Positions 16,859 through 25,996 of a DNA stretch of 64,000 nt are shown one piece after another. Positions within the stretch are counted from its first letter, which is position 1, and every line of letters begins with the position of its first letter. The notes beneath the pieces were generated by a model. It saw only the letters and a program-made list of their open reading frames with translations, did not search any database and was not told the DNA's origin. Source of the stretch: Foetidibacter luteolus (GTDB taxonomy: Bacteria; Bacteroidota; Bacteroidia; Chitinophagales; Chitinophagaceae); contig NZ_VVIP01000058.1 in NCBI RefSeq assembly GCF_009650435.1, positions 62,001 through 126,000 on the forward strand. Reading direction: 5' to 3'. Made by a program: the position numbers and the translations under genes.

Positions 16859-17632
16859 TCAGCGGTTCATCCATTGCTTAAACTCGGGGGCCCTGGCCTT
16901 GCTTACAATTACCTTCTCAGCAGGCAAAGGGTGCGTTACAACAAACAACCTTCCATTAAAATAATACTCAACTTCTTTAATACATTCCCGGCTGATGATA
17001 AACTGCCTGTTGGCCCTAAAAAAATTATGGGGGTTAAGCTCCTGCTGCAGTTGTTCAAGGGTAAGCTCAATAATGTAACTGGCGCCACCGGATGTATTGG
17101 CATAAACCACTTCGTTAACAGTATAAAACCAGGCTATTTCCTGTACATTCAACGGTATAAGCTTATTGCGGTAATGCACCAGGAAAGATTGCCTGTAAAC
17201 GCTGGCCCCTGCTTTTAGGTCACGGGCTATTTTTAGCAGATGGTTATAATCTGCAATGGCGGGAGTATTTACCAGGCGTTTGAATTTTTGTATGGCCGCG
17301 GTAACATCCGCGGCTTCAAAGGGTTTTAGCAGGTAGTCTATGCCCCCTGCCCTGAAAGCCTTTAAGGCATACTCATCGTAAGCAGTAACAAATATCACAG
17401 GTTTATCAACAGGTATCGTTTCAAATATCTCAAAAGACAAACCATCGCTCAGGTGTATATCCATTAACAACAGGCTGCATTGTTCCATATTTATTTTTAG
17501 CCAATTTACAGCCTCATGTACACCCGTAAGCACAGCAAGTACCTCTATATCCGGTTCCGCCTCCAGCAACAAACGGGCAAGGTTCCTTGCCGTAGCAGGT
17601 TCATCCTCTATAATAGCAACAGGTAATTTCAT
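16859..17632 (-). CDS. LytTR-family response regulator
   Basis: 257 aa. A receiver domain (1-120) has acidic pocket D10/E11, phosphorylation site D58 (LLLMDIHLSDG), T83 and K103. A LytTR DNA-binding domain follows (about 150-255: KLIPLNVQEIAWFYTVNEVVY, NPHNFFRANRQFIISR). It is the partner of the histidine kinase immediately upstream; the kinase stop and this ATG overlap by 4 bases (ATGA). A target gene may be the adjacent sterol-desaturase-like gene, but this is inference. Confidence 0.93.
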   Translation of the reverse strand: MKLPVAIIEDEPATARNLARLLLEAEPDIEVLAVLTGVHEAVNWLKINMEQCSLLLMDIHLSDGLSFEIFETIPVDKPVIFVTAYDEYALKAFRAGGIDYLLKPFEAADVTAAIQKFKRLVNTPAIADYNHLLKIARDLKAGASVYRQSFLVHYRNKLIPLNVQEIAWFYTVNEVVYANTSGGASYIIELTLEQLQQELNPHNFFRANRQFIISRECIKEVEYYFNGRLFVVTHPLPAEKVIVSKARAPEFKQWMNR

Positions 17633-18669
17633 TTTTTATCTTTCAATGGAAGTTTAACAATAAAGCAATCATTTGTTTTTTCTATCTCCACTTCCCTGTG
17701 CAGCAGCAATTTGCAGCGCTCATTCAGGTTCTGTAACCCAATACCGGTGCTGCTTATGTGGCTGCCGGAACCAGTAAGGTTATTACTGACAGTTACAATA
17801 CCCTGCTCTACCTTTACCTGTACCCGTAAGGGTTTTTTTAAAGATGCAACGTTATGCTTCAGGGCATTTTCCACCAATGGCTGCAGAGACATGTGGGGAA
17901 GCTGGCATTGATGATACCCGGCGCTTTCCTGCATAACAAATACAAAAGCATCTTCATAGCGCATTTTCATTAACTCGGCATAAGAGTTTACAGCATCCAA
18001 CTCTTCTTTTAAAGAAACCAGGTGTACATCCGCCTGCTTTAAACTGTACCGGTACACCCTGGAAAGATGGCTGATGTAATTTTGAGCCTTAGCCGGGTCT
18101 TCTCTTACCACAGCGGAAAGGCTGCTTAAAGCATTGAAGAAGAAGTGAGGGTTTAGCTGTGCTTTCAACAAGGCCATTTCAGCATTAAGGTTGGCATTGC
18201 GCAGCCTTTCGTTTTCCATGTCTTTATCGCGGCTTTCCTTTAACAGCGATATAATACGAAGTTCAAGCACGATGAGCAGCAAACTAAGGTTCAGCCGCAA
18301 AAAATAGCCACCCCGAAAAAGAAATCTTTCATCAAAAATATACTGCTGCAGCCTGTTGCCGGCAATAGCAAATATTGCCGTGCAGGCTAAGTTGAGCAAT
18401 ATAACAGGCAGCACTTTCTTAAAGAAGGGTTTCTTGAAAACACCTGGCAAAACCCGCCTGTTTATGTAGAAGATAAATAAGCAAAACAAAAAATCATACA
18501 GCAGTTGAAACAGCAGGGTATAGCCGCTGAAATGCCAGAATTTTGCCAACAGGCTATCCCTGTTCAACACAAAAAGTTTTGGCATGTTTAGCGCTATGGC
18601 GATAAACATGGCACTGTATATGTAAATCTTTCTTTCCTTAACCACACGCATATTCAACATTAATAACAT
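17629..18669 (-). CDS. LytS-type sensor histidine kinase
   Basis: 346 aa. Four or so membrane spans (about 15-35, 47-70, 88-105, 124-142), then the His_kinase domain with the phospho-acceptor in LNPHFFFNAL (H175) and an ATPase domain with QPLVENALKHN and GIGLQNLNERCKLLL. There is no large extracellular sensor domain. ATG codons at 18669, 18660 and 18651 are all possible starts. It overlaps its response regulator by 4 bases. Confidence 0.92.
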   Translation of the reverse strand: MLLMLNMRVVKERKIYIYSAMFIAIALNMPKLFVLNRDSLLAKFWHFSGYTLLFQLLYDFLFCLFIFYINRRVLPGVFKKPFFKKVLPVILLNLACTAIFAIAGNRLQQYIFDERFLFRGGYFLRLNLSLLLIVLELRIISLLKESRDKDMENERLRNANLNAEMALLKAQLNPHFFFNALSSLSAVVREDPAKAQNYISHLSRVYRYSLKQADVHLVSLKEELDAVNSYAELMKMRYEDAFVFVMQESAGYHQCQLPHMSLQPLVENALKHNVASLKKPLRVQVKVEQGIVTVSNNLTGSGSHISSTGIGLQNLNERCKLLLHREVEIEKTNDCFIVKLPLKDKK

Positions 18670-18824
18670 TAAGGCTTAATACATTATAACTTGCCGGTGA
18701 AGCGTACAAACAGAAGGTTGAAATTACAGGCAATGACATTTGTTGCCGATGCGATGTTTAACACAACCTGATCCTTTGCCGGAAAAGCACAACACTTCGG
18801 ATACCAAAACTACATTTCCTGAAC

Positions 18825-18855
18825 TTGGCAGATATCGGTAAAGCTTTTATTTTTG
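18825..18855 (+). promoter_or_regulatory. Strong Bacteroidota-type promoter of the beta-barrel gene
   Basis: TTGG (18825-18828), 19 bases, then TATTTTTG (18848-18855), a full match to TAnnTTTG. The predicted start is near 18861, leaving a short leader of about 16 bases. Confidence 0.65.
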
Positions 18856-18876
18856 CGCCACTAAACTCTTACAAAC

Positions 18877-19506
18877 ATGAAAAAACTAACTGCAGTCGTG
18901 GTGGCTGCCTTCTGTATCTTATCCACAGCCCGTTCCCAGGAAGCAGAACCAGGAACCATTGAATTAGGTATCGGTACCGGTTACAACCTGTCATCCGTAA
19001 TGATCTCCAACAATCAAACCAACAGCGCCTACCGGGGCAGTTTTAATGCAAGCTTTTCCGCCGATTATTATTTTTCTGACAGGTGGAGCATTAAAGGGAA
19101 AATCATCTACGACCAAAAAGGCTGGAACGAAGGCTTTATTGATATTGATAGTGTAGGCTACGCTACAACAAACTACCGGTTAAATTACATTACCATACCT
19201 GTTATGGCCAACTGGCATTTTGGAAGAACCCGTAACTGGTACCTGAACTTTGGCCCTTACGCCGGCTTTTTGTTAAGTGCAAAAGAAACCTCGCTAAACA
19301 CAAATCTTAAAAATTACATGAAGGGTACCGACTTTGGTCTTGCGTTCGGCATTGGTGTTAAGTTTCCTATCTCCGAAAATACCAGGCTGGGGCTTGAATA
19401 TGATGGCCAGAGCGGTGTTACAGACATCATAAAAAACAATTCAGGCACAAGCATACGAAACATAAGAAGCAGCTTTAATGTGGGGCTTCATTTTATGCTT
19501 AACTAA
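18877..19506 (+). CDS. PorT-like outer-membrane beta-barrel protein
   Basis: 209 aa with signal peptide (about 1-20, ending ARSQ) and eight-strand-like alternating pattern: GIGTGYNLSSV, GSFNASFSADYYFSDRWSIKGKIIYDQKGW, LNYITIPVMANWHFG, WYLNFGPYAGFLL, LGLEYDGQSG and a C-terminal FNVGLHFML. This fits the beta-barrel domain family common in Bacteroidota. The role is unknown. It has its own promoter and terminator, so it is monocistronic. Confidence 0.85.
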   Translation: MKKLTAVVVAAFCILSTARSQEAEPGTIELGIGTGYNLSSVMISNNQTNSAYRGSFNASFSADYYFSDRWSIKGKIIYDQKGWNEGFIDIDSVGYATTNYRLNYITIPVMANWHFGRTRNWYLNFGPYAGFLLSAKETSLNTNLKNYMKGTDFGLAFGIGVKFPISENTRLGLEYDGQSGVTDIIKNNSGTSIRNIRSSFNVGLHFMLN

Positions 19507-19516
19507 TTTCTTCTTT

Positions 19517-19553
19517 AAAACAAATGTGGGATTACATCCCACATTTGTTTTTT
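19517..19553 (+). terminator. Terminator after the beta-barrel gene
   Basis: A long stem AACAAATGTGGGAT / ATCCCACATTTGTT with a small loop, followed by a T run, 10 bases past the stop. Confidence 0.85.
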
Positions 19554-19574
19554 GTCCGGACTTCAGTGCTACTA

Positions 19575-19624
19575 TCATCGCCTGTTGTGTCACTCACTTG
19601 TACGTTCTGTCCGCTATGCAACAA
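19575..19624 (+). repeat. Family A dispersed repeat, copy A5
   Basis: Short copy: GTTGTGTCACTCACTTGTAC, then GTTCTGTCCGCTATGCAACA. Confidence 0.7.
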
Positions 19625-19720
19625 TCCCTCTCCGAATCTTCCTCTTCTTTCTCCATCATTTAAGACAACTTAAACAATTCGCCAGTAGAATTGCATGTGT
19701 TTACTTTGTATTTTTTGCTG

Positions 19721-20122
19721 ATGATACGTACAAAGCTTGCTTTCATTACAATCATCGTGATTTCTTCTATATTATGTGGTTGCTCACCCATCACTAACTC
19801 AAAAAATTTTTCATTCCTCCATCAATATGCATGGAATGAAGATACGCTAAACAGCGTAGCCATTTTTCTATCTGACAATCAAACTTTCAAGTACTCTTTT
19901 ATACAAGTTGACAGCACAGGTAAGCTTCAGGCGCAGCAAATATTTTATGGTACTTTTAAAGAGATGCCGGATAGAATTCAACTGTATTACAGGAAGAACA
20001 GGCAACCTACCGCAGCACTACCCTATCTTATCAGGGAAACATCCGGCGGATACTTTATTCAAAACTTTACCAATCAGCATAGGCGGATATTTTTAAGATT
20101 GATACGGACAGGAATGCGTTGA
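19721..20122 (+). CDS. Small lipoprotein of unknown function
   Basis: 133 aa from ATG 19721, preferred over a TTG 30 bases upstream because it places the lipoprotein signal correctly: MIRTKLAFITIIVISSILCGC with lipid-modified C21. The mature part has a beta-rich pattern (SVAIFLSDNQTFKYSFIQVD, QIFYGTFKEMPDRIQLYY) similar to lipocalin-like small lipoproteins that compare a measured value to a cost, but no family is clear. Confidence 0.6.
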   Translation: MIRTKLAFITIIVISSILCGCSPITNSKNFSFLHQYAWNEDTLNSVAIFLSDNQTFKYSFIQVDSTGKLQAQQIFYGTFKEMPDRIQLYYRKNRQPTAALPYLIRETSGGYFIQNFTNQHRRIFLRLIRTGMR

Positions 20123-20181
20123 ATGCTAATTTAGACAGGGCCTTTGCACACAATAGATTAAGTAATTAACTTAGAAAATCT

Positions 20182-21258
20182 ATGAATAATTCAGATATCA
20201 TCACCTGCCGCCTTATCAACCAGCAAATAGCAGCCACAAATTGCAAAACACCGGAAGACGTGGTAAAATGGATGGTGGCCATGCAGGCACAGGAATACGC
20301 TATGGCCAAATGGGCTATTGGTTTGCGTTTAGAAAAAGCATCCGATACGCTGGTTGAAGCATGCTTTAACGAAGGAAAAATTTTAAGAACGCACCTGATG
20401 CGCCCTACCTGGCATTTTGTATCACCGGAGGATATACGCTGGCTGGTTGCCTTAACAGCGCCAAGGGTAAATGCTATAAACGCCTACTATTACAAAAAAT
20501 GGGAACTGGATAACTCAGTTTTTAAGCGCAGCAACAACTGCCTGGTAAAAGCATTGCAGGGCGGCAACATGCTTACACGTACCCAATTGCAGGATGCGCT
20601 GGCCAAAGCCAAAATAAAAGCAGATGGCGTGCGGCTGGCCAGCATACTAATGAAAGCAGAATTAGACGCGATTATCTGCAGCGGCCAAAGAATTGGCAAA
20701 CAATTCAGCTATGCTTTGCTGGAAGAAAGGGCTGCGCCGGTTAAAGCTTTATCAAGAGCGGAAGCACTGAACAAATTTGTGGCGCAATACTTTACCAGCC
20801 GCGGCCCGGCCACCTTGCAGGACTTTGCATACTGGAGCGGTCTTAGCATGCAGGATGCAAAAGACGCTGCTTCTTTTCTCCCATCCAATTTTGAAAAGAT
20901 AACTATTAACAAACAGGAATATTACTTTATACCGGGAGATATAAAAGCCATGCAGGAAACTGTACGAAAAAATAGTAACCGCATTACTTTCCTTATGCCT
21001 GATTATGATGAGTACGGCATGAGCTATAAAAACAGGGAGGCCATGGCGCCAAAAGGCAAGTCCGTTAAGCTGGCAGATAGTACTCCGGCCCCTTATCACA
21101 GCATTGTTTTGAATGGTTTGATGGCAGGTGGCTGGCAAAAAACCGGTACCGATAAAAAGATGGAAATTGCAACCACCCCCTATTATAGCTGGAATAAAAC
21201 ACAAACCACCGCGGTTGAAAAAGCCGTAAAAAGGTATAAGGCATTCGCAGCCAAATAA
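20182..21258 (+). CDS. HTH_42 winged-helix protein, AlkZ/YcaQ-like
   Basis: 358 aa, a tandem winged-helix protein of the HTH_42 superfamily, which includes the DNA interstrand-crosslink glycosylases AlkZ (Streptomyces) and AlkX/YcaQ (E. coli). Seen: the catalytic-type motif Q35-A-Q37 (MVAMQAQEY), the conserved RTHLMRPTWHFV (about 69-80), the C-terminal region GPATLQDFAYWSGLS (wing entry) and a LMPDYDEYGMSYKNRE segment. Either a glycosylase for bulky or crosslinked bases or a DNA-binding relative. Alone in the plus direction, with no repair neighbour. Confidence 0.8.
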   Translation: MNNSDIITCRLINQQIAATNCKTPEDVVKWMVAMQAQEYAMAKWAIGLRLEKASDTLVEACFNEGKILRTHLMRPTWHFVSPEDIRWLVALTAPRVNAINAYYYKKWELDNSVFKRSNNCLVKALQGGNMLTRTQLQDALAKAKIKADGVRLASILMKAELDAIICSGQRIGKQFSYALLEERAAPVKALSRAEALNKFVAQYFTSRGPATLQDFAYWSGLSMQDAKDAASFLPSNFEKITINKQEYYFIPGDIKAMQETVRKNSNRITFLMPDYDEYGMSYKNREAMAPKGKSVKLADSTPAPYHSIVLNGLMAGGWQKTGTDKKMEIATTPYYSWNKTQTTAVEKAVKRYKAFAAK

Positions 21259-21276
21259 AGGTTTGGCCAAGGGATT

Positions 21277-21366
21277 AATACCCGCTTAAAAGCCGCCATG
21301 AAAAACTGAAAGATGAACGGATTGCGACGCAACAGGCGATGCCATAAAAATGTATAGCTGGTATCA
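21277..21366 (-). repeat. Family A dispersed repeat, copy A6
   Basis: Reverse copy: starts CCCGCTTAAAAGCCGCCATG, contains GGATTGCGACGCAACAGGCG, ends TAGCTGGTATCA as in A9. Confidence 0.75.
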
Positions 21367-21389
21367 AAAAAATGTTCATCTCGTGGAAC

Positions 21390-22097
21390 TCACTTTTTCA
21401 ATTGCCTGTTGTTGATGATTTGTTTCATTACTTCTTCTTTCAGGTATTTACTCACAGGCACCTGGTATTTACCGAGGTACAGCATATTGCCCTCTATGGA
21501 TTGAATACTGTTGATACTAACCAGGTATGATTTGTGGGGCTGTATGAAAGCCGTGGCAGGCAAGGCTTCCTGCAGGCTTTTGAGCGTTGAGTGCGTTATT
21601 AATTTACGCTCCTGTGTGTATATGGAAAGATAATTGCCCATGGCTTCCACAAACAATATTTCGCTGAACAAAAGTTTCTCCAGGCGGGTATCTGTTTTGA
21701 TAAAGATATAATCCGCCGTGGCCTGCTGCCTGCCGGCGAAATAATCTGCGGCACGGTTGGCCGCTTTTAAAAACCGGTCAAAAGAGATGGGCTTTAGCAG
21801 GTAGTCCAGTACATCCAGGTCGTACCCCTGTATAGCGTATTGTTCGTAAGCTGTTGTAAATATTACCTTGGGCGGGTTATTGCTGCTTTTTAAAAATTCT
21901 ATGCCGGATATATAAGGCATTTCTATGTCAAGAAAAATCAAATCAACCTGCTGCTGTTTAAGCAGAGAGTTTAGCTGCAGCGCATCTTCGCAAACACCTG
22001 CCAGGAAAAGAAAATCTATCCGCTCCACATACCCTTGCAGGCCCTTCCTGGCAAGGGGTTCATCATCTGTTATCACGCATTTTATCATAGATGCCAT
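21390..22097 (-). CDS. LytTR-family response regulator
   Basis: 235 aa. Receiver domain with D11/D12, phosphorylation site D57 (LIFLDIEMPYISG), T81 and K102. LytTR domain from about 130 (ADYIFIKTDTRLEKLLFSEI, IQPHKSYLVSINSIQSIEG). Starts at ATG 22097 or 22088. It is one base downstream of its kinase gene, so they form a two-gene operon, probably with the acyltransferase gene ahead. Same architecture as the pair at 16859-18669 but clearly diverged. Confidence 0.93.
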   Translation of the reverse strand: MASMIKCVITDDEPLARKGLQGYVERIDFLFLAGVCEDALQLNSLLKQQQVDLIFLDIEMPYISGIEFLKSSNNPPKVIFTTAYEQYAIQGYDLDVLDYLLKPISFDRFLKAANRAADYFAGRQQATADYIFIKTDTRLEKLLFSEILFVEAMGNYLSIYTQERKLITHSTLKSLQEALPATAFIQPHKSYLVSINSIQSIEGNMLYLGKYQVPVSKYLKEEVMKQIINNRQLKK

Positions 22098-22098
22098 A

Positions 22099-23124
22099 TC
22101 AATTATATTCTATGGTTAAAAACGCTGTAAACTCACCCGGTTTCTTTTCCGTCACCAGCTCATGCCTGCCGGGGTATAATAATTCAAGCCTTCTCTTCAG
22201 ATTTTCTAACCCGATACCTTTTTCTTTTTTAACCGGTATTTCCACCGGCGTACTGTTGCTTACTGAAAAGATTATTCTGCCACTATCTTCTTTTGCTGCG
22301 ATACTAAGTTTGTAACCGCCCCCCACATATTTAAAAGCGTTTTCAACCAGCGGCAAAAAAAGTAACGGATACACTTTCTGGCCATTCAGCGCTTCATCAA
22401 AGCAAACGGTAAGCTGCAGTTTGTCTGAAGTTCTTGTTTTCTGCAGGTCTATAAAATTCCGCAGGTAATGCAACTCCTGGCTTACCGGTACGGTTTGCTG
22501 CTGGTCGTACAACTGGTACCGCAACAACTCTGAAAATTTTTCTATGCTGCGTTTGGCTTCCGGTATGTTGTCATCCATCTGAAAGTATATGGTGTTAAGC
22601 GCATTGAACAAAAAATGCGGATGGTATTGCGCTTTTAAAAACTTTAGTTCTGTTTGTAACTGGTCGTTGGTTATTTTCTCCAGCAATGTTTGCTGATGCA
22701 CATACTGCTTCAGGTAATTGTTACCTCTTACTATGGCAAAATACAGCAGCAAATACAACCCTGGAACAATATGAATAATCACCACATCATTCAAGCCAAG
22801 GCCATCATCTGTTAACGCGGCCATGGGGGTAACCGTTACATTAAGGGCTACCATTACCCAAAAATAAACGGTGGCAAATTCTGCCAGTATCCGTTTTGCG
22901 TTCAGCGGTTTTATTGTTTGCCTGCTAAACTTTCGGGCGAAGTAGTTTACAACAAATTGAAAAATGTAGCTTGCAAAAAGAACCGTGGTTATTTCAATGG
23001 CATTTAGTTTCCAGGAGCGCTCCCAAAAAGTCCTGTCTGCATTGGTATCGTTTACCAGCCTTACGCTGGTATAGATGATCATACCAAAGAAAAAGGGAAA
23101 TATATATTTCGAGAAGAATTTCAT
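22099..23124 (-). CDS. LytS-type sensor histidine kinase
   Basis: 341 aa. Four predicted membrane helices in the first 135 residues, a short coiled linker (NNYLKQYVHQQTLLEKITNDQ), the His_kinase motif YHPHFLFNALNTI (H170) and the ATPase motifs LPLVENAFKYV and GIGLENLKRRLELLYPG. No periplasmic sensor domain. It lies 21 bases downstream of the acyltransferase gene and one base upstream of the response regulator. Confidence 0.92.
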   Translation of the reverse strand: MKFFSKYIFPFFFGMIIYTSVRLVNDTNADRTFWERSWKLNAIEITTVLFASYIFQFVVNYFARKFSRQTIKPLNAKRILAEFATVYFWVMVALNVTVTPMAALTDDGLGLNDVVIIHIVPGLYLLLYFAIVRGNNYLKQYVHQQTLLEKITNDQLQTELKFLKAQYHPHFLFNALNTIYFQMDDNIPEAKRSIEKFSELLRYQLYDQQQTVPVSQELHYLRNFIDLQKTRTSDKLQLTVCFDEALNGQKVYPLLFLPLVENAFKYVGGGYKLSIAAKEDSGRIIFSVSNSTPVEIPVKKEKGIGLENLKRRLELLYPGRHELVTEKKPGEFTAFLTIEYN

Positions 23125-23145
23125 GCTGCTGTAAAATAAAGTTAT

Positions 23146-24354
23146 TTAAGCGGTTTGCAGCAGGTCTCGTTCTGGTTGGGCCTCGTTGGCTGCCTGCTTT
23201 TTTACTGGCTGTTTAGGCTTCATTCCGAACATGAACCTGGTTAAATTATAGGGCCTGATAAAGAGATGGTAAATACCCAGCGTTAATGCAAAAGAAACCA
23301 ATACAGTAAAGGCGTACTTCATTCCTACACCTTCGTTTACCTGTACAACATAATACACAACAATTACAATAACTGTTTGGTGCAGGATGTAAAAAGGATA
23401 AACAGCCTGGTTGATATAGTTAAGGGAGCGGTGTGTTTTGTTAAGGTATTTTTTTCCATAACCTACTGCCGCCAGTAACCAGGCCCAGGCGGTAACAACC
23501 TGCAGGCACAGATAGCCATAAGTGCGCCAGTCGCTGCGATAATTTTGTAATACCTCCCATGGTTCCAGGCCGTTCCAACGTACATAATTGATAGCGATGA
23601 TGGTAATAAAAGCGGCACCGAGTGAAGTACGCCTGTTTCTTTCAAGACTCTCCATAAAAAGGGGGTGCGCAATACAAACAAAGCCAACCAGCAGGAAAGA
23701 AAGCCAGTAAAGCAGGCTGCCCCAGTCGTGGATAAGGTCGTTGGTGCGTGGAAAGAGCAGCGTAGTAAAAGTATACACCAATATGCCGGGCACGGTTAGC
23801 AGGTATACCCATTTGCCTCTTGCCATCCAGTTAATGCGCTGCAGCAATTGCCGGCCCTTATGGCTCATTACAAATACAAAGAAGGGCGTAAATAGTACAT
23901 CGTACACAAAAAGATAGGCAATAAACCACAGGTGGTGCCAGCTTAAATCGCCTTCGGGGTAAGGTTTACCTGTAAAAATGCGGGGATAAAAATCGAAGAA
24001 ATTGCCCTGGAAACCCTGGGTAACCCTCTCCAGGTAAATTTGTGGGGGAACTACCAGCAACATACCGAACAGCAGCGGCAGCAGCAACCTTCTGAAACGC
24101 AGGCCCACAAAGGCGGCGCCACTTTTTTTCTGCAACATAAAATAACTGACAGTGCCGGATATAAAAAACAACAGCGGCATGCGGAAACGGCTTAGCCAGA
24201 AAATGAACTCCAGCAATAGGTTACTTGTTTCTTTGTTCTTAATATGCCACCACTCCCCATGGGCAAAAGCCATGGCTGAATGAAAAACAAGAACGCCGAA
24301 AATGGACATGATGCGCAACCAGTCGAGATAAGCTTGCCGGGAAGAGGTTTGCAT
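23146..24354 (-). CDS. Acyltransferase 3 family membrane protein (OpgC-like)
   Basis: 402 aa with about ten membrane spans. The start RQAYLDWLRIMSIFGVLVFHSAMAF is the typical acyltransferase-3 entry with the conserved arginine/histidine region (R14, H25), followed by SRFRMPLLFFISG. These proteins add acyl groups to surface sugars or glucans. Close to the LytS/LytTR pair on the same strand with a short gap, so possibly regulated or co-transcribed with it. The acceptor molecule is unknown. Confidence 0.85.
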   Translation of the reverse strand: MQTSSRQAYLDWLRIMSIFGVLVFHSAMAFAHGEWWHIKNKETSNLLLEFIFWLSRFRMPLLFFISGTVSYFMLQKKSGAAFVGLRFRRLLLPLLFGMLLVVPPQIYLERVTQGFQGNFFDFYPRIFTGKPYPEGDLSWHHLWFIAYLFVYDVLFTPFFVFVMSHKGRQLLQRINWMARGKWVYLLTVPGILVYTFTTLLFPRTNDLIHDWGSLLYWLSFLLVGFVCIAHPLFMESLERNRRTSLGAAFITIIAINYVRWNGLEPWEVLQNYRSDWRTYGYLCLQVVTAWAWLLAAVGYGKKYLNKTHRSLNYINQAVYPFYILHQTVIVIVVYYVVQVNEGVGMKYAFTVLVSFALTLGIYHLFIRPYNLTRFMFGMKPKQPVKKQAANEAQPERDLLQTA

Positions 24355-24453
24355 AATTTTTTATTTTTTACAAACCTACCCGGCAGCTACAGCCTTATAA
24401 AATGCGTTTGATATGTGGACTGTTTGCGGTGATGAATAGACGATTCATGCTTC

Positions 24454-25257
24454 TTAATAATCTGAATACTCGGCCGGGTACAGAAAAAATATATCGGATT
24501 TGGATACTGTGTTTTTGTACTGTTCATCCGCCACCAGCTTTTTCCATTGAGCGTCTTCAAAAAAAGCTTTCCAAAGCTGGTCCCGCTGTTCCATATTGTT
24601 GAATGTGGTCATATACATCAGGTTAGGCATGTGGCTGCCGCTAATTACCTCAGCATAAAATACCGCGTTAAAACCCAGCCTTTTAAACAGGCCAACTTCA
24701 TCGCCCGTATTAAACATTTTCACCTTGCCTTTATAGTATTTTTCTGTAGGCCCCTCGTAACTGCGCATTTCGTACACACGGTCTTTTTTAGCAACGGTTA
24801 GCGCTGGCACCGCCGGTTGCGGCATACCACTGAATGCCCGGGTTAAAATTGACTCTATGCGCCTGTAAGGGGCATTATTATGTGGTGCGGCAATGTAATC
24901 TTTTCCATCTTCCAGGTATTGCTTGTCTACCTCCAGCTTTTCTTCCAGTTGGTCAAACTCTTCAAGGGATGAAAAAGGTATAAATACATAAACCAGCCGT
25001 TCTGCGCTGTCTTTCTTAATGGGCTTAAATACACCCACATGCGGTATACCTGCCCGGTGCAGTGCCGGCAAGTAGGCTTTTTCCAGGTATTGCTCCGTAA
25101 GCTGTTCCTGTTGTTCACTGGCCAGGTGGTATATTTTTAATTGATAATAATATTTCTTTGATTCCTTACCCAAGGCTGTAAGCTGAAATAACAGGCAAAC
25201 AGTGATTAACATTAGAAAGCTGCGAAATTTGTTTGGTATTTTTGTTGTGGTAAGCAT
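24454..25257 (-). CDS. NIPSNAP-family secreted protein
   Basis: 267 aa. Signal peptide (SFLMLITVCLLFQLTALG, about 13-30), then two NIPSNAP-type ferredoxin-like domains: YYYQLKIYHLASEQQEQLTEQYL (about 36-58) and RVYEMRSYEGPTEKYYKGKVKMF (about 162-184), the latter with the family's YEMRSY motif. NIPSNAP proteins have no settled biochemical function. ATG at 25257. Divergent from the HxlR regulator gene, which may control it. Confidence 0.85.
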   Translation of the reverse strand: MLTTTKIPNKFRSFLMLITVCLLFQLTALGKESKKYYYQLKIYHLASEQQEQLTEQYLEKAYLPALHRAGIPHVGVFKPIKKDSAERLVYVFIPFSSLEEFDQLEEKLEVDKQYLEDGKDYIAAPHNNAPYRRIESILTRAFSGMPQPAVPALTVAKKDRVYEMRSYEGPTEKYYKGKVKMFNTGDEVGLFKRLGFNAVFYAEVISGSHMPNLMYMTTFNNMEQRDQLWKAFFEDAQWKKLVADEQYKNTVSKSDIFFLYPAEYSDY

Positions 25258-25448
25258 TTTACAGTAATCGTTTGGTTGTTAATAAGTAGATGATTGGCCG
25301 AATTTAGCAGTTCAAATTATCAGGTTATTGTTAATTTGGCAACCGTAAAATGACCGCTGGAAACTGTAACGCCAGCAAATACAAATCAAAACTTTATTTT
25401 CTATTTTACCCAACTTAATTTTTACATAGCTAACAAAACCATTGTGTG

Positions 25449-25835
25449 ATGCCGGAAAGAAAACTCACCTCTACCAACTATCGTAACCAGTCGTTCCTGG
25501 AAGAAAAATGTGCCTTGAATGAAATGCTGGACTTGTTAAGCAAGCGCTGGATAACAGACATACTGTTCGCCATAGAAGAGGGCCACAACAGGTTCTCTGC
25601 CATTAGAACGGAGCTTAAATACATCAGTGATGCCGTGTTATCCGACAGGTTGAAACTGCTGGAAAAAGCCACCCTTATCGTGCGCCGCTCCTTTGATGAA
25701 ATTCCTGTAAAAGTGGAGTATTCCATCACAGAAAAGGGCAGCGAACTTTCCAGTTTACTGGATGAATTATGCCACTTTAGCGAAACGGTTTTCCACGAAA
25801 TTGCCGAAACCGACAACGAGACTGTTAGCAGTTAA
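25449..25835 (+). CDS. HxlR-family winged-helix regulator
   Basis: 128 aa from ATG 25449 (a GTG lies one codon upstream). Family signature: CALNEMLDLLSKRWITDILFAIEEG (the C-x-n-GKW-like helix), RFSAIRTELKYISDAVLSDRLKLLEKATLIVRR (recognition helix) and VKVEYSITEKG (wing). HxlR proteins often sense aldehydes, quinones or other electrophiles through the N-terminal cysteine (here C22). It is divergent from the NIPSNAP gene with a 190-base gap, a classic arrangement for controlling the neighbour. Confidence 0.9.
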   Translation: MPERKLTSTNYRNQSFLEEKCALNEMLDLLSKRWITDILFAIEEGHNRFSAIRTELKYISDAVLSDRLKLLEKATLIVRRSFDEIPVKVEYSITEKGSELSSLLDELCHFSETVFHEIAETDNETVSS

Positions 25836-25848
25836 TGTGGGCTATACG

Positions 25849-25920
25849 GGCCTGAAAAGCCGCCATGAAATACCAACCGTACAAGTGAGTGACACAACCA
25901 AAGTCCCCATGAAATACCTG
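25849..25920 (-). repeat. Family A dispersed repeat, copy A7
   Basis: Reverse copy: CCTGAAAAGCCGCCATGAAA, then GTACAAGTGAGTGACACAAC, then CCATGAAATACC. Confidence 0.75.
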
Positions 25921-25944
25921 CGGCTGGTCACCAAAAAATATTAC

Positions 25945-25984
25945 AAAAAAAGAGGGCTGCTAATGCGTCCCTCTTTTTTATTCC
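25945..25984. terminator. Bidirectional terminator between HxlR and SIMPL genes
   Basis: An 11-bp stem AAAAAAGAGGG / CCCTCTTTTTT with a 12-nt loop, A-rich and T-rich on both sides. Serves the convergent genes on each side. Confidence 0.8.
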
Positions 25985-25996
25985 TGCTTATTTCTT

